A stretch of 64,000 nucleotides of DNA from Lactobacillus sp. (GCA_022651245.1 JALCQM010000003.1:27101-91100), one strand, 5' to 3'; counted from the stretch's first letter, positions 30,109-39,598 are shown. The notes: generated by a model not told the origin, from the sequence alone. Made by a program: numbers and translations.

Positions 30109-31836
30109 CTATGCTTCCGTCCGAAAAGCATGCAAGGCATTTTCAAATTCGGTCAGCTTTTTATCTGCAACTTCTTTGCTGTCTCCACTCGTTCCAACGT
30201 AAAACTTGACCTTTGGCTCCGTTCCCGATGGTCGGATTGCAATCCAAGTGCCATCCGTCAGCACATACTTCAGCACATTAGAGATCGGCATTGCAGTCGG
30301 TACTTGAGTGCCATCTGCTTTAGTTACCGTTTGCGCCTGATAATCTTGGACTTCCGCGACCGACACCCCTGCAAACTCATTTGGTTGATGCTCACGGAAT
30401 TTTGCCATCAACGCTGCCATTTGCTGTGGGCCATCGACCCCTTCGAAATCAACGCCGACCGTCTTTTCAGCAAAATGTCCATAACGCGCATATAGTGCTT
30501 GAATGCCGTCCCACAAGGTCATGTTCTTCGACTTATAGTAAGCTGCAACTTCCGCCAACAGCACAGTGGACTGAATCGCATCTTTATCGCGAACAAATGG
30601 TTTGATCAAATAACCATAACTCTCTTCAAAGCCAAACAAGAATTCATGATTACCCGTTTCTTCGTACTGCTTGATCTGGTCGCCGATGAACTTGAATCCT
30701 GTTTCAACATCGATCATGGCCACACCATAATCTTTAGCAATTGCAGTGGCTAATTCGGTCGAAACGAACGACTTGACCACTGCCCCATTTGCTGGAAGCG
30801 TCCCCGCTTGCTTGCGTGCTTCTAGGATATAGTGTAACAAGAGACTGGCGATTTGATTACCAGTTAACAGTTGATAATGATCGCCCGCCCAAACCGCTGT
30901 CCCCAGACGATCCGCATCTGGATCAGTCGCAATCAATACATCCGCGTGCGATTGCTTACCTAGTGCGATTGCCATATCGAACGCCTGCGCAAACTCTGGG
31001 TTAGGAAACGGCACGGTAGCAAATTCTGGATCAGCCACCGCCTGCTTCGCCACTAATTGAAAATGTTCAAAGCCGGCGTTACGCAATACCATCTGGGCTG
31101 GAATCCGTCCTGTCCCGTGCAATGGTGTATAGATCAAAGACATATTCTTGCCCACAGTCTTGATCAAGTCCTGATCAATTGTGACCGTCGCAACTGCTTG
31201 GTAATAGGCCTCATCAACGTCTTCACCAATCAGCGTCAGCAGATCTTGGTCACGCAACTCTCGAGTTGTCAGTGTTTTGATGTGGAAAATATCTGTCACG
31301 CTGCGGACATATTCTGTGATACGGTCTGATTCTTCTGGTGGCATCTGGCCACCGTCTGGACCATAGATCTTATAACCGTTATATTGCTTCGGATTATGAC
31401 TAGCCGTAATCATGATTCCTGCGTAAGTTTCAAGGTGCCGCACCGCAAATGATAACTCCGGTGTTGGCCGCAAGGCATCAAAAACAAAACTTGGAATCGC
31501 ATGGGCACCCAGTACCGCAGCAGCCTCATGTGCGAATTCCTGACTCATGTAGCGAGAATCATATGAAATCGCAACACCAGCACGCTTTTGCGTTTCTGGT
31601 AAGGTATCCATAAAGCGCGCCAAACCCTCCGTCGCTTGCCGAACGGTATAAATGTTCATGCGATTGATCCCGGCGCCAATAACGCCCCGCATCCCCGCAG
31701 TACCAAAAGCCATCGGTGCTGCAAAAGCTTCTTCTTGCTCAGTGGCCGAGTTAGCCATAGCACGGAGTTCCGCCTTAAGAGCAGGCGTCAGGCTCGGTTC
31801 ATCCACCCATTGTTGGTAATTTTGTTGATAACCCAT
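30109..31836 (-). CDS. pgcA: Phospho-sugar mutase (alpha-phosphoglucomutase)
   Basis: Interconverts glucose 6-phosphate and glucose 1-phosphate, feeding UDP- and dTDP-sugar synthesis, including the dTDP-rhamnose route later in this window. In 575 residues the phosphoserine loop is TASHNPKQYNGYK, the metal loop DPDADRLG, the sugar-binding loop GFEESYGYL and the phosphate loop RPSGTEPKVKFY. I use the ATG at 31836 (GGAG 9 bases upstream) rather than an ATG five codons earlier that lacks a ribosome site. Single gene with its own terminator. Confidence 0.93.
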   Translation of the reverse strand: MGYQQNYQQWVDEPSLTPALKAELRAMANSATEQEEAFAAPMAFGTAGMRGVIGAGINRMNIYTVRQATEGLARFMDTLPETQKRAGVAISYDSRYMSQEFAHEAAAVLGAHAIPSFVFDALRPTPELSFAVRHLETYAGIMITASHNPKQYNGYKIYGPDGGQMPPEESDRITEYVRSVTDIFHIKTLTTRELRDQDLLTLIGEDVDEAYYQAVATVTIDQDLIKTVGKNMSLIYTPLHGTGRIPAQMVLRNAGFEHFQLVAKQAVADPEFATVPFPNPEFAQAFDMAIALGKQSHADVLIATDPDADRLGTAVWAGDHYQLLTGNQIASLLLHYILEARKQAGTLPANGAVVKSFVSTELATAIAKDYGVAMIDVETGFKFIGDQIKQYEETGNHEFLFGFEESYGYLIKPFVRDKDAIQSTVLLAEVAAYYKSKNMTLWDGIQALYARYGHFAEKTVGVDFEGVDGPQQMAALMAKFREHQPNEFAGVSVAEVQDYQAQTVTKADGTQVPTAMPISNVLKYVLTDGTWIAIRPSGTEPKVKFYVGTSGDSKEVADKKLTEFENALHAFRTEA

Positions 31837-31929
31837 TACACTCAGCTCCATTCGTATTTGTCAGGTTCTAGTCGTTCTAATTGTACTATATCCCTCGGCT
31901 AAATACGCTCGAAAACGCTTAAACATCCG

Positions 31930-31974
31930 TAAAAAAATAGGCGCTTACCGAATTACTCGGAAAGCACCCATTTT
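31930..31974 (-). terminator. Terminator after trxB
   Basis: A long imperfect stem (on the minus strand ATGGGTGCTTTCCGA against TTCGGTAAGCGCCTAT) is followed by seven T. It ends the hprK-lgt-gpsA-trxB transcript. Confidence 0.78.
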
Positions 31975-31977
31975 CAC

Positions 31978-32925
31978 CTAAGCATTGACGGTTAAGTCAG
32001 CATCCTGCAGCGATTGGATATAGTCGAACACGCTTTGACCAGCTTGACCACCATCTCCAACAGCTGTGGTGATCTGCCGTAATGTTTTAGCTCGCACATC
32101 ACCGATTGCAAAAATACCTGGGACCTTAGTCGCCATTGTCTCGTCAGTTGGAATCCAACCATTCTCGTCTAAGATTCCGACTTCCTTGAAAGAATCGGTT
32201 AACGGCATAATACCCACGTAAATGAAGACGCCACTCGCAGGTAAGACATGCGTTTCACCGCTGACCTTGTCCGTATACTGCACACCCGTTACCTTATTGT
32301 CATCGCCTAAAATTGCTTCTGTATTGGCATTCCAAACAAAGTTGATCTTAGCGTTTGCGAAAGCACGCTTCTGCAAGATCTGCTGAGCACGCAAACTGTC
32401 ACGACGATGGACAATCGTCACTTTGCTTGCCAACTGGGCTAAATAAGTGCCTTCTTCAATCGCGGAATCACCACCACCAACGACAACCACTTCGCGGTTC
32501 TTAAAGAAAGCCCCGTCGCAAACGGCACAGTATGAAACGCCACGCCCCCCATAGTCTTCTTCTCCAGGGATCCCTAACTTACGGTGTTCGGCCCCAGTGG
32601 CGATGACAACAGCTTTAGCCAAGTAGGTATCCTCATCTGTTTCAACTTCGCGCAAATTACCTTTGATGCGGATTGCCGTAACATTCCCATACGCATATTC
32701 CGCACCAAATTGAGTGGCACCATCATACATTTTCTGCCCAAGGTCAGGCCCAAGAACTGAGTTGAATCCGGGATAATTCTCGATTTCGGCCGTATTGTTC
32801 ATTTGACCACCATAAATCCCGCGATCCAGCATCAAAACACTAAGATTCGACCGTGACGCATACAGCGCCGCCGTCATCCCACCGGGACCTGCACCAATCA
32901 CGATAACATCATAAGACTTTGGCAT
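31978..32925 (-). CDS. trxB: Thioredoxin reductase
   Basis: NADPH-dependent flavoprotein that keeps thioredoxin reduced. In 315 residues: FAD loop VIGAGPGGMTAALYASR, redox pair CAVCDG near residue 135, NADPH loop VVGGGDSAIEEG, and the C-terminal FAIGDVRAKTLRQITTAVGDG. An AAAGGAG site precedes the ATG at 32925; the frame is open eight codons further without a better start. It is the last gene of hprK-lgt-gpsA-trxB, an order seen across lactobacilli. Confidence 0.96.
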   Translation of the reverse strand: MPKSYDVIVIGAGPGGMTAALYASRSNLSVLMLDRGIYGGQMNNTAEIENYPGFNSVLGPDLGQKMYDGATQFGAEYAYGNVTAIRIKGNLREVETDEDTYLAKAVVIATGAEHRKLGIPGEEDYGGRGVSYCAVCDGAFFKNREVVVVGGGDSAIEEGTYLAQLASKVTIVHRRDSLRAQQILQKRAFANAKINFVWNANTEAILGDDNKVTGVQYTDKVSGETHVLPASGVFIYVGIMPLTDSFKEVGILDENGWIPTDETMATKVPGIFAIGDVRAKTLRQITTAVGDGGQAGQSVFDYIQSLQDADLTVNA

Positions 32926-32974
32926 GTATAGTTCTCCTTTGCTTACCATTTGTAAGCTATCATAACCGATGATC

Positions 32975-34015
32975 TCAACTTTGTAAACCAGAGACTTGAA
33001 AATCGAATTCAGGTTTTCCTGCTCGCTGCATCAAATTAGTGATGACTTCGCGAATCGGTGCCCCTTGATACAAGACCTGATAAATTGCCTCTGAGATCGG
33101 CATTTCAACACCTAACTCTGCCGCCAATTCGTGCACAACCTTCGCTGTTGAATAGCCTTCAACCACCATGCCCATATTATCTAAAACAGCTTGGACACTC
33201 TTTCCTTGTCCTAAACCATTCCCCGCACGCCAATTGCGACTATGGACACTCGTACAAGTGACAATTAGATCACCAACCCCCGACAAACCGATGAATGTCA
33301 TCGGATCAGCTCCTAGGCGAACACCTAAACGGGTCATCTCAGCTAGGCCACGCGTCATCAAAGCCGCCTTAGTATTGTCACCGTAGCCTAATCCGTGCAA
33401 AGCACCGGCACCGATCGCAATCACATTTTTCAATGCGGCTCCTAATTCAACCCCGATGACATCACTGTTAGTGTACAATCGAAAATACGAATTCATAAAT
33501 AGTTTCTGGATTGCCGTTGCTGCAGCTAATGATTGTGACGCCGCCGCTAACGTCGTGATATCTCTCGTCGCGACGTCCTCTGCATGACTGGGACCTGAGA
33601 TGACGACAATGCCACTGTGAAGCGAACTCGGCAAGACCTCGTCCAAGACCTGAGAAACCCGCGCTTTACTTCCCCGTTCAAGCCCTTTCGCTGCGTGTGC
33701 GATAATCGGTCGGCGACTCTCAACCGCTAACAATGGCCGTACTTGTTCAGCAACACTCCGAATCGCGTTTGTCGGTACCACGAACAAAATCACGTCCGCA
33801 TCTGTAACTGCTTCGGTCAAATCAGCTGTCGCGTGTAAGTCAGAATGAAAAGTAAAATTCGGTAAATAGTGCTGATTCGTGTGCTGTCCGTTGATCTCAG
33901 GAACCTGCTGCGGATTATGGGTCCACAACGAAACCCGTTGACCATTTTCGACCAATAAATTAGCCAAGACAGACCCCCAAGACCCAGCGCCTAAAACTGC
34001 TATCTTCTCTACCAA
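32975..34015 (-). CDS. gpsA: Glycerol-3-phosphate dehydrogenase [NAD(P)+]
   Basis: Makes sn-glycerol 3-phosphate from dihydroxyacetone phosphate for phospholipid and teichoic acid synthesis. In 346 residues: Rossmann loop AVLGAGSWGSVLANLL, PTNAIRSV, ISGPSHAEDV, and GVELGAALKNVIAIGAG with the catalytic lysine. The start is TTG at 34015, with AGGAGG seven bases upstream and no closer ATG. It follows lgt by 20 bp. Confidence 0.96.
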   Translation of the reverse strand: MVEKIAVLGAGSWGSVLANLLVENGQRVSLWTHNPQQVPEINGQHTNQHYLPNFTFHSDLHATADLTEAVTDADVILFVVPTNAIRSVAEQVRPLLAVESRRPIIAHAAKGLERGSKARVSQVLDEVLPSSLHSGIVVISGPSHAEDVATRDITTLAAASQSLAAATAIQKLFMNSYFRLYTNSDVIGVELGAALKNVIAIGAGALHGLGYGDNTKAALMTRGLAEMTRLGVRLGADPMTFIGLSGVGDLIVTCTSVHSRNWRAGNGLGQGKSVQAVLDNMGMVVEGYSTAKVVHELAAELGVEMPISEAIYQVLYQGAPIREVITNLMQRAGKPEFDFQVSGLQS

Positions 34016-34035
34016 GCTCTCTCCTCCTTCAACTT

Positions 34036-34863
34036 TCAGGCATTAACTCGTGCCAGCGGATCACCGTCAAGATACCAAGCGACATCTTGACGCCGCCGAT
34101 AAAGTACCAATCCCAAGGCAACGATGAACAAGACAATTGATAACGCCTGTGAAACTCTAAGTCCAGGCATTAGATACAAACTATCTGTACGCATGCCTTC
34201 AACAAAGAAGCGCCCGAATGCATACCACATGACATAGCTTAAAAACACTTCACCTTGTTTAAACCACTCACGATGATGCCGAATGCTCATAAGAAGAACA
34301 AACCCTGTTAGATTCCACAATGATTCATACAAGAACGTTGGCTGCCGGTAAGCTCCCCCAATGTTCATCTGCTGAACAATGAATTCTGGCAAATGCAGTC
34401 CACGCAAGTACGTCAGCGTCGTTTTAGCTCCAAATGCCTCCTGATTCATAAAGTTGCCCCAGCGCCCAATGCTCTGAGCAATCATCACAGTTGGTGCCGC
34501 GATATCTAACACCAACCATGCTGGCAACCATTTGATCCGACAATAAATCAAAAATACGATCACACTGGCAATCAGTGCCCCATATATTGCAATCCCACCA
34601 TGCCAAATCGCAATGATCTCGCTAGGATGAGCAGCATAATATGGCCACTCAAATACGACGTAATAAGCGCGGGCGCCAATCAAAGCAAACGGTAGTGCCC
34701 ACAAGACAAGATTCATGATGTGGTCATCATTAATTCCGCGACGAACCGCCTCTCGCATCGCTAACCATACTGCTAATAAAACGCCGCACGCAATAATGAC
34801 ACCGTACCAATGGATCTCCAATCCCCCGATCGATAGCGCAATCGGATTTAAAGCTCCTAACAT
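34036..34863 (-). CDS. lgt: Prolipoprotein diacylglyceryl transferase
   Basis: Integral membrane enzyme that transfers diacylglycerol to the lipobox cysteine of prolipoproteins, including the two PstS lipoproteins in this window. 275 residues with about seven membrane helices, the HGG(I/L) segment [15 protein letters not shown], the signature [14 protein letters not shown], and YESLWNL. AAGGAG lies seven bases before the ATG at 34863. It sits between hprK and gpsA. Confidence 0.96.
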   Translation of the reverse strand: MLGALNPIALSIGGLEIHWYGVIIACGVLLAVWLAMREAVRRGINDDHIMNLVLWALPFALIGARAYYVVFEWPYYAAHPSEIIAIWHGGIAIYGALIASVIVFLIYCRIKWLPAWLVLDIAAPTVMIAQSIGRWGNFMNQEAFGAKTTLTYLRGLHLPEFIVQQMNIGGAYRQPTFLYESLWNLTGFVLLMSIRHHREWFKQGEVFLSYVMWYAFGRFFVEGMRTDSLYLMPGLRVSQALSIVLFIVALGLVLYRRRQDVAWYLDGDPLARVNA

Positions 34864-34938
34864 TTCACGACTCCTTAACGCACACATGGGTGCAAAAATC
34901 GCCGGCTAGCGCCTGCGCTTCACACCCACGCACACAAC

Positions 34939-35874
34939 TCATTCTTCTGCATTTGATTGTATCAAACTATTCAAGTTTTGCTCAAACGTCTTGGTGGCGT
35001 CATAGCCCATCGATTTGGCCCGGAAATTCATGGCTGCAACCTCAATGATCGATGCCAGGTTGCGACCAACCTTAACAGGGATCGAGATTTTTGGGACCGC
35101 CACGTCAAAGATCTGCTGACTTTGCTCCCCCGATCCGAGCCGATCGAACTGCTTGTCCGGAGTCCAAGCTTCTAAGTGGACGATTAGATCGATCGAGGTC
35201 TTTTCACGGACAGCACCAACCCCAAACAAGTTCATCACGTCCACAATTCCTAACCCGCGGATTTCTAGCAAATGCGATAAAATCTGAGGTGCTTCGCCAA
35301 TGACAGTTTGTTCATCCTGTTGATAAACATCCACCCGGTCATCCGCAATCAGACGGTGACCACGCTGAATCAGCTCCAAAGCAGTTTCAGACTTACCGAC
35401 ACCTGAGTCCCCAGTAATCAACACGCCTAAACCGTAAATGTCTGTCAAAACGCCATGCATGCTCCGTCGTTCGGCCAGCCGGCCATCCAAGTAGTCAGTG
35501 ATTAAGCTTGAAAGACGCGTGGTTGGTAACTTCGATCCTAATACCGGAATATGGGCAGCAACGGCAGCCGTTATCATCTCTGGCAGCGGCGCCATTCCGC
35601 GTGACACGACAAATGCCGGCGTATCTTCCGCACACATCCGCTTTAGGATAGTCAACCGCTCCTCCGACGTCATATTCCCGGCGAACGCATTCTCCGTACG
35701 GCCAAAAAGCTGGATTCGTTCATGCGGGTAGTAGTTAAAATAGCCCGTCAACTCTAATCCCGGCCGAGAGATATCGCTCACAACGATTCGCCGTTCTTCA
35801 AGATAATCGTCACCACTTAACACGTTGAGGTGCGCGTCGGTCACTAACTGCGCGACCGTTACACTATCTGCCAT
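34939..35874 (-). CDS. hprK: HPr kinase/phosphorylase
   Basis: Phosphorylates Ser46 of HPr and reverses this, controlling carbon catabolite repression through CcpA. In 311 residues: an N-terminal regulatory domain (to about 130), Walker A GDSGVGKSETAL near residue 153, and the signature LEIRGLGIVDVMNLFG. The ATG at 35874 has AGGTGG five bases upstream; a GTG three codons earlier overlaps it. It leads the hprK-lgt-gpsA-trxB operon. The 230-bp upstream region contains the hairpin that ends the neighbouring operon. Confidence 0.96.
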   Translation of the reverse strand: MADSVTVAQLVTDAHLNVLSGDDYLEERRIVVSDISRPGLELTGYFNYYPHERIQLFGRTENAFAGNMTSEERLTILKRMCAEDTPAFVVSRGMAPLPEMITAAVAAHIPVLGSKLPTTRLSSLITDYLDGRLAERRSMHGVLTDIYGLGVLITGDSGVGKSETALELIQRGHRLIADDRVDVYQQDEQTVIGEAPQILSHLLEIRGLGIVDVMNLFGVGAVREKTSIDLIVHLEAWTPDKQFDRLGSGEQSQQIFDVAVPKISIPVKVGRNLASIIEVAAMNFRAKSMGYDATKTFEQNLNSLIQSNAEE

Positions 35875-36021
35875 CGTCTCCACCTGTCCTTCCCATAGTT
35901 AAGTTAATTTTACCATCACCGGCTGTCACTTAACAGGGGCAACCGGTTCCACATTATCCCACTACAGTCACTGACAAAGATTCCAATCCGTTGACTAGCC
36001 ACACACCGTCATGCACGCTAC

Positions 36022-36077
36022 AAAATAAATACCTCCACATCATTTTTTGAACTCGTGATGTGGAGGTATTGTTTTAT
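36022..36077 (-). terminator. Long hairpin after the holin-like gene
   Basis: AATACCTCCACATCA (36028-36042) pairs perfectly with 36056-36070; A-rich and T-rich extensions outside the stem supply T-runs on either strand. It ends the yvlB-type operon. Confidence 0.78.
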
Positions 36078-36113
36078 CGCCTAAATCTGTGTGTGCCTCA
36101 GCCTAATCTGACA

Positions 36114-36452
36114 TTAATCTCTCGATTCACCAAACATCAAATTGACCAAACTGACAACCAGTGCTAACAGCATCATGCTACCAAATCCTGAAAAAGCAAT
36201 TCCTGTAACAAACCACGTCATCATTTCGAGCATAAACCCGTTAATCACAAACAGGAACAGCCCAAACGTTAAAATCGTTAACGGTAAAGACAGTAGCTTG
36301 ATGACCGGCCGAATCAGGCCGTTCAAAACGCCAAGAACAAGTGCGCCGACTAAAGCGGTCGCCCAACCCGCAACATAAAGTTGGCTTGGGAAGAATTGGG
36401 CGTACAGCACAAATACCACAGTCGTTAGTAAAACTTTACGAATGAACGTCAC
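36114..36452 (-). CDS. Phage-holin-family (YvlD-like) membrane protein
   Basis: 112 residues with four membrane helices matching the PF04020 family, named for a phage holin but common as chromosomal envelope-stress genes (YvlD in Bacillus). The conserved NGLIRPVIKLLSLPLTILTFGLF segment is visible. I choose the GTG at 36452, which shares its G with the upstream stop (TAGTG) and has GGAG nine bases before; a TTG five codons upstream has no ribosome site. Last gene of the unit with the DUF4097 protein. No sign of an actual phage around it. Confidence 0.8.
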   Translation of the reverse strand: MTFIRKVLLTTVVFVLYAQFFPSQLYVAGWATALVGALVLGVLNGLIRPVIKLLSLPLTILTFGLFLFVINGFMLEMMTWFVTGIAFSGFGSMMLLALVVSLVNLMFGESRD

Positions 36453-36736
36453 TAGAAATCGCTCCAATCATCGTGGTGTGACCGCTGTGTTTCTTCATGG
36501 ACGTTATGCGCTTCTTTACGCTGATGTAATCCTGTTTGCCAGTCAGAATGCTCTCTGCCGTGATGCCGGCGCTGCGCTGGCTTTGCATGACCGGAGCGGC
36601 GGACTACCCACCAAACCAATAGGCCAATGACTGCCGGCCAAAAAAGGACCTGAATCAAGCCAAAGACCAACGCAATGATCATCAATATCACGAGACCAAT
36701 AACGATCAAAAAGATCGGGATCAATAAAAACGGCAT
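36452..36736 (-). CDS. Small membrane protein with His-rich tail
   Basis: I do not recognise a named family. The 94-residue product has one long or two short membrane helices in residues 3-46 (very rich in I, L and V, ending LLVWWVVRRSG) and then a polar tail with many His, Arg, Asp and Glu residues that would lie in the cytoplasm. An AGGAGAG site precedes the ATG. It overlaps the holin-like gene by one base and follows the DUF4097 gene by 23 bp. In Bacillus the gene at this position is a PspC-domain protein; this one has no PspC domain that I can see. Confidence 0.7.
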   Translation of the reverse strand: MPFLLIPIFLIVIGLVILMIIALVFGLIQVLFWPAVIGLLVWWVVRRSGHAKPAQRRHHGREHSDWQTGLHQRKEAHNVHEETQRSHHDDWSDF

Positions 36737-36759
36737 AGTCTCTCTCCTTCTCTTAAAAA

Positions 36760-38217
36760 TCAGTCATCTGCATCCTTGAGTTGGACGTTGCCGCTAGTCG
36801 TTGCAATGGCAACGATGCCATCGCCAGTCCCCGGCCGATCAAGCGTCACATGTTTACCTCTTACCGGCTCATCTAAACCGCTCATCCGGCTCTTGATACC
36901 ACCAAATCGAGTTTTAACGTCTCCCCGTAACGCAATACTTTGCGGGGCAGCTAGCTTAACGTTACCGTTGACAGAACTAGCCGTCAACTTGTTGAAATCA
37001 TGATCAAGCGTGATTCGTACGGTACCATTGACCGTCTGTAATGACTGGGTTGCCGGTGTCGTTTGCACCTTGATATCACCGTTAACGGTTTCTAACAGGA
37101 GATCATGAATATCGCCACCGTTAACTTTTAACGAACCATTGACGCCCTGGGTCTCTAACATCGCTGCCTCAACGCCAGCAAAATTCATATCACCATTTGC
37201 GTTCTTAACGTAGAAGTCTTTGCCTTCAAGCCCTTGCATCTGCACGCCACCGTTTAGTAAGCGAACCGTCACATGGTCATACACGCGTTTTGGTAGCGAA
37301 ATGACTAAGTCAGCTTGAACTCGACGATTCGGAACTTGGAAAACAAAGTGGTCGTCATTCACATCAATCCGACTACGGTCGATAAAGGCTGCCAACGGTG
37401 TATCCGCCGGCATTTTACCGAACAACTTAATCGTTGCGTCGACTTGAATGCCACTTTGCTCCCACGATCGTAGCGTCACATCCCCATTGGCCACCTTGAT
37501 ATCCAAAACGCTAGCCTGCGCTTCCGGGTAGGTAAACGTGTGGGTAAACTTCTCCGTCGCCAAACCGGGAACCTTGACCGTGACATCCTTCCAATCGACA
37601 TTATCCAAGACGTTATTCACAGTTTTCTTCATGAGACTGGAAATCTGACTAGTCGCCGATTCCACGGTTTTCCCCAAATCATTAAGCGCATCTTTAGCCT
37701 GATCCTGCCAATCATCGGGTAAAACCTTGTCAGTAAAACGCTGCTTATTCAATTGCCGTTTTTGGCGGTTAAGTTCAGCTAATTGCGTCTTCAATTCCGC
37801 AATCTGCTCAGTCAGCGCCTCGCGCTGGGCCTGTAATTCGTGGTTCTCTTGTTTGAGTTCGCCGCGCTCTTGATACTTTTCTTCCGTCAAGGTCTCAAGA
37901 TCTTCCATTGTATCAAGGACGATGATCTGTTCATCATTAGCCGCGATCTTTGCAGCAAAACTTTTATCTTGAGCGACGGCAGCATCTAAGCTTCCAGCCA
38001 CTTCTGCGATTTGTGTGTTTAGTGCCGTTAATGCCGTTTCATCATCTGTATCTGCTTTCGATTGTGGCTGATCGACATCCGCCTGTGGTTGTCCAGAGTG
38101 AGATTGCCCCTCCTGAGAGGTCTTGGCCTTTGCTAGGTTTTCTAATAGGACCAAAGCTTCTTCACTTGTGATCACACCTTGCTTAACCAAATCGAGAATC
38201 CGTTCACGTTCATTCAT
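36760..38217 (-). CDS. DUF4097 beta-strand repeat protein with SHOCT-like N-terminus (YvlB-like)
   Basis: 485 residues in three parts: an N-terminal SHOCT-like helix pair (RILDLVKQGVITSEEALVLLENLA, residues 5-28), a Glu/Gln-rich coiled coil at about 65-160, and a C-terminal DUF4097 beta-solenoid with repeats of the form NGDVTL, NGGVQM, NGDMNF, NGSLKV, NGDIKV and NGTVRI. This layout matches Bacillus YvlB and LiaG-type proteins linked to cell envelope stress. No signal peptide, so probably cytoplasmic. It is the first gene of an operon with the small membrane protein and the holin-like protein. Confidence 0.8.
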   Translation of the reverse strand: MNERERILDLVKQGVITSEEALVLLENLAKAKTSQEGQSHSGQPQADVDQPQSKADTDDETALTALNTQIAEVAGSLDAAVAQDKSFAAKIAANDEQIIVLDTMEDLETLTEEKYQERGELKQENHELQAQREALTEQIAELKTQLAELNRQKRQLNKQRFTDKVLPDDWQDQAKDALNDLGKTVESATSQISSLMKKTVNNVLDNVDWKDVTVKVPGLATEKFTHTFTYPEAQASVLDIKVANGDVTLRSWEQSGIQVDATIKLFGKMPADTPLAAFIDRSRIDVNDDHFVFQVPNRRVQADLVISLPKRVYDHVTVRLLNGGVQMQGLEGKDFYVKNANGDMNFAGVEAAMLETQGVNGSLKVNGGDIHDLLLETVNGDIKVQTTPATQSLQTVNGTVRITLDHDFNKLTASSVNGNVKLAAPQSIALRGDVKTRFGGIKSRMSGLDEPVRGKHVTLDRPGTGDGIVAIATTSGNVQLKDADD

Positions 38218-38381
38218 GAGATTACCTCCACCTAATTGGCTTGCTTACGTAATCTAGTATGCCTGCTTCCCGATTTGATTGCATAGGTCCTAAGGTTGAT
38301 TTTGCCCTAGGCACATTGGTTCTCTCGGAAAGGCTCCCAACTTTCCCTACATTGCCCTCTTTTACACTTCGATTACCACAA

Positions 38382-38408
38382 AAAAACAAGCCAATCACGG
38401 CTTGTTTT
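38382..38408 (-). terminator. Terminator after the pstS-linked small gene
   Basis: AAAACAAGCC pairs with GGCTTGTTTT across a 6-base loop, with a T-run on the minus strand. The stop codon of the small gene lies in the loop. Confidence 0.82.
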
Positions 38409-38505
38409 CATGTCGTTCAATCAATTGCTGGGCCTTGGCCGCCATTATCCAATAAGTCAGCGCGAACATCACAATTCCTATGCCAATTATACTGACTTCA
38501 CCCAT
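38395..38505 (-). CDS. Small single-pass membrane peptide (36 aa) downstream of pstS
   Basis: An open frame too short for routine gene calling but with good support. ATG at 38505 has GGGAGG eight bases upstream, 36 codons follow, and the TGA lies in the loop of the terminator. Residues 4-23 are hydrophobic (IIGIGIVMFALTYWIMA) and the rest is charged (QQLIERHENKP), giving a single membrane helix with a cytoplasmic tail. It starts 16 bases after the second pstS, on the same strand, so it is probably co-transcribed. I recognise no family; function unknown. Confidence 0.7.
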   Translation of the reverse strand: MGEVSIIGIGIVMFALTYWIMAAKAQQLIERHENKP

Positions 38506-38521
38506 GTTCCGCCTCCCAAGG

Positions 38522-39427
38522 CTACTTTTTGGTTACCTGATTATCAGCAGATTTTTGTACTTGCATGTCATGAATCGAGATGTAGCCTAATTTTGTCACA
38601 AGTGATTTTTGAACTGGTTTAGAATTGATATATTGTAAAAACGCCGCAGTTGCGCTATTAGGCTTTCCCTTAGTGTACATATGCTCGTATGACCAGATCT
38701 TCCACGCATCAGTAGTCACATTCTTCGCGGTTGGCGCAACATTGTCAACACTCAGCGCTTGAAGGTCTGATTTAATGTATGAAAAGGCCAAATAACTGAT
38801 GGCGCCAGGGGTTTGCGCCACGATCTTTTGCACAGTCCCATTAGAGTCTTGTTCCTGTGACGTCATTGCCTTTTGACCTTTTAACACAGCAGCTTCAAAC
38901 GTCGCCCGGGTTCCAGAACCTTGAGCTCGATTGATGACCGTAATGGCCTCATCCTTACCCCCGACCTGTTTCCAGTTTGTAATTTTACCGGTAAAGATTT
39001 CTTGTAACTGGTTCATTTTTAAGTTCTTGATACCAACGTCTGGATTCGTTACAGGGGCCATGCCAACGACGGCGACCTGGTGATCAACAAGCTTGCTGGC
39101 GTCGACGCCTTGTCCTTGCTCCGCAAAAATATCCGAATTCCCGATCGTCACGGCGCCTTGAACAACCTGGCTTAATCCCGTACCACTACCCCCACCCTGG
39201 ACCGTCAACTTGACTTCAGGATGATCATCTTGATAGGTACTGGCAGCTTGTTCAACTAACGGTTGCAGTGCGGTGGAGCCCACAGCCACGATTTTTGCCG
39301 ATTTGGCATCAGCTTTAGTGGCAGCATCAGATGACTTCGCTGTCGACTGACTCCCGCATCCTGCTACTAAAGTCAAAAGTGCTGTTGCCGACAAGGCCAA
39401 CATAATCAGTGCTTTTTTCTTCATCAT
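38522..39427 (-). CDS. pstS: Phosphate ABC transporter substrate-binding lipoprotein (second copy)
   Basis: Extracytoplasmic phosphate-binding lipoprotein of 301 residues. It has a signal peptide with lipobox LVAGC (Cys near 24) and then PstS motifs: STALQPLV, GGGSGTGLSQV and NRAQGSGTRATFE, which contribute to the phosphate site. It is clearly paralogous to the product at 43806. Two adjacent ATG codons share one AAAGGA site; I give the first. It lies after phoU, behind a terminator, so it probably has its own promoter (TATAAA at 39461-39466 on the minus strand with TTTACA copies upstream). Confidence 0.93.
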   Translation of the reverse strand: MMKKKALIMLALSATALLTLVAGCGSQSTAKSSDAATKADAKSAKIVAVGSTALQPLVEQAASTYQDDHPEVKLTVQGGGSGTGLSQVVQGAVTIGNSDIFAEQGQGVDASKLVDHQVAVVGMAPVTNPDVGIKNLKMNQLQEIFTGKITNWKQVGGKDEAITVINRAQGSGTRATFEAAVLKGQKAMTSQEQDSNGTVQKIVAQTPGAISYLAFSYIKSDLQALSVDNVAPTAKNVTTDAWKIWSYEHMYTKGKPNSATAAFLQYINSKPVQKSLVTKLGYISIHDMQVQKSADNQVTKK

Positions 39428-39460
39428 AATCTTCCTTTCGTCCTATCACCCTTGAAACAC

Positions 39461-39509
39461 TTTATAGCTTAGACGAGCGGTGTAAATATCTCGGACAATT
39501 TTATGTAAA
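39461..39509 (-). promoter_or_regulatory. Candidate promoter and Pho-like sites of the second pstS
   Basis: On the minus strand TTTACA occurs at 39504-39509 and 39481-39486, then TATAAA at 39461-39466. The two hexamers are 23 bases apart rather than a multiple of 11, so the match to a Pho box is imperfect. Confidence 0.35.
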
Positions 39510-39598
39510 TATAAGAACATAGTTCGGTATCATTTGAAAACATCACGTAAATCAGCAATTATAGCTTGAACAGTCGCTGAATTTACGATCAAATCTAT

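Noticed and set aside
36114..36452. Holin-like gene as a sign of prophage
   Set aside because: The family is a chromosomal YvlD-type membrane protein here; no phage genes, integrase or att sites are around it.
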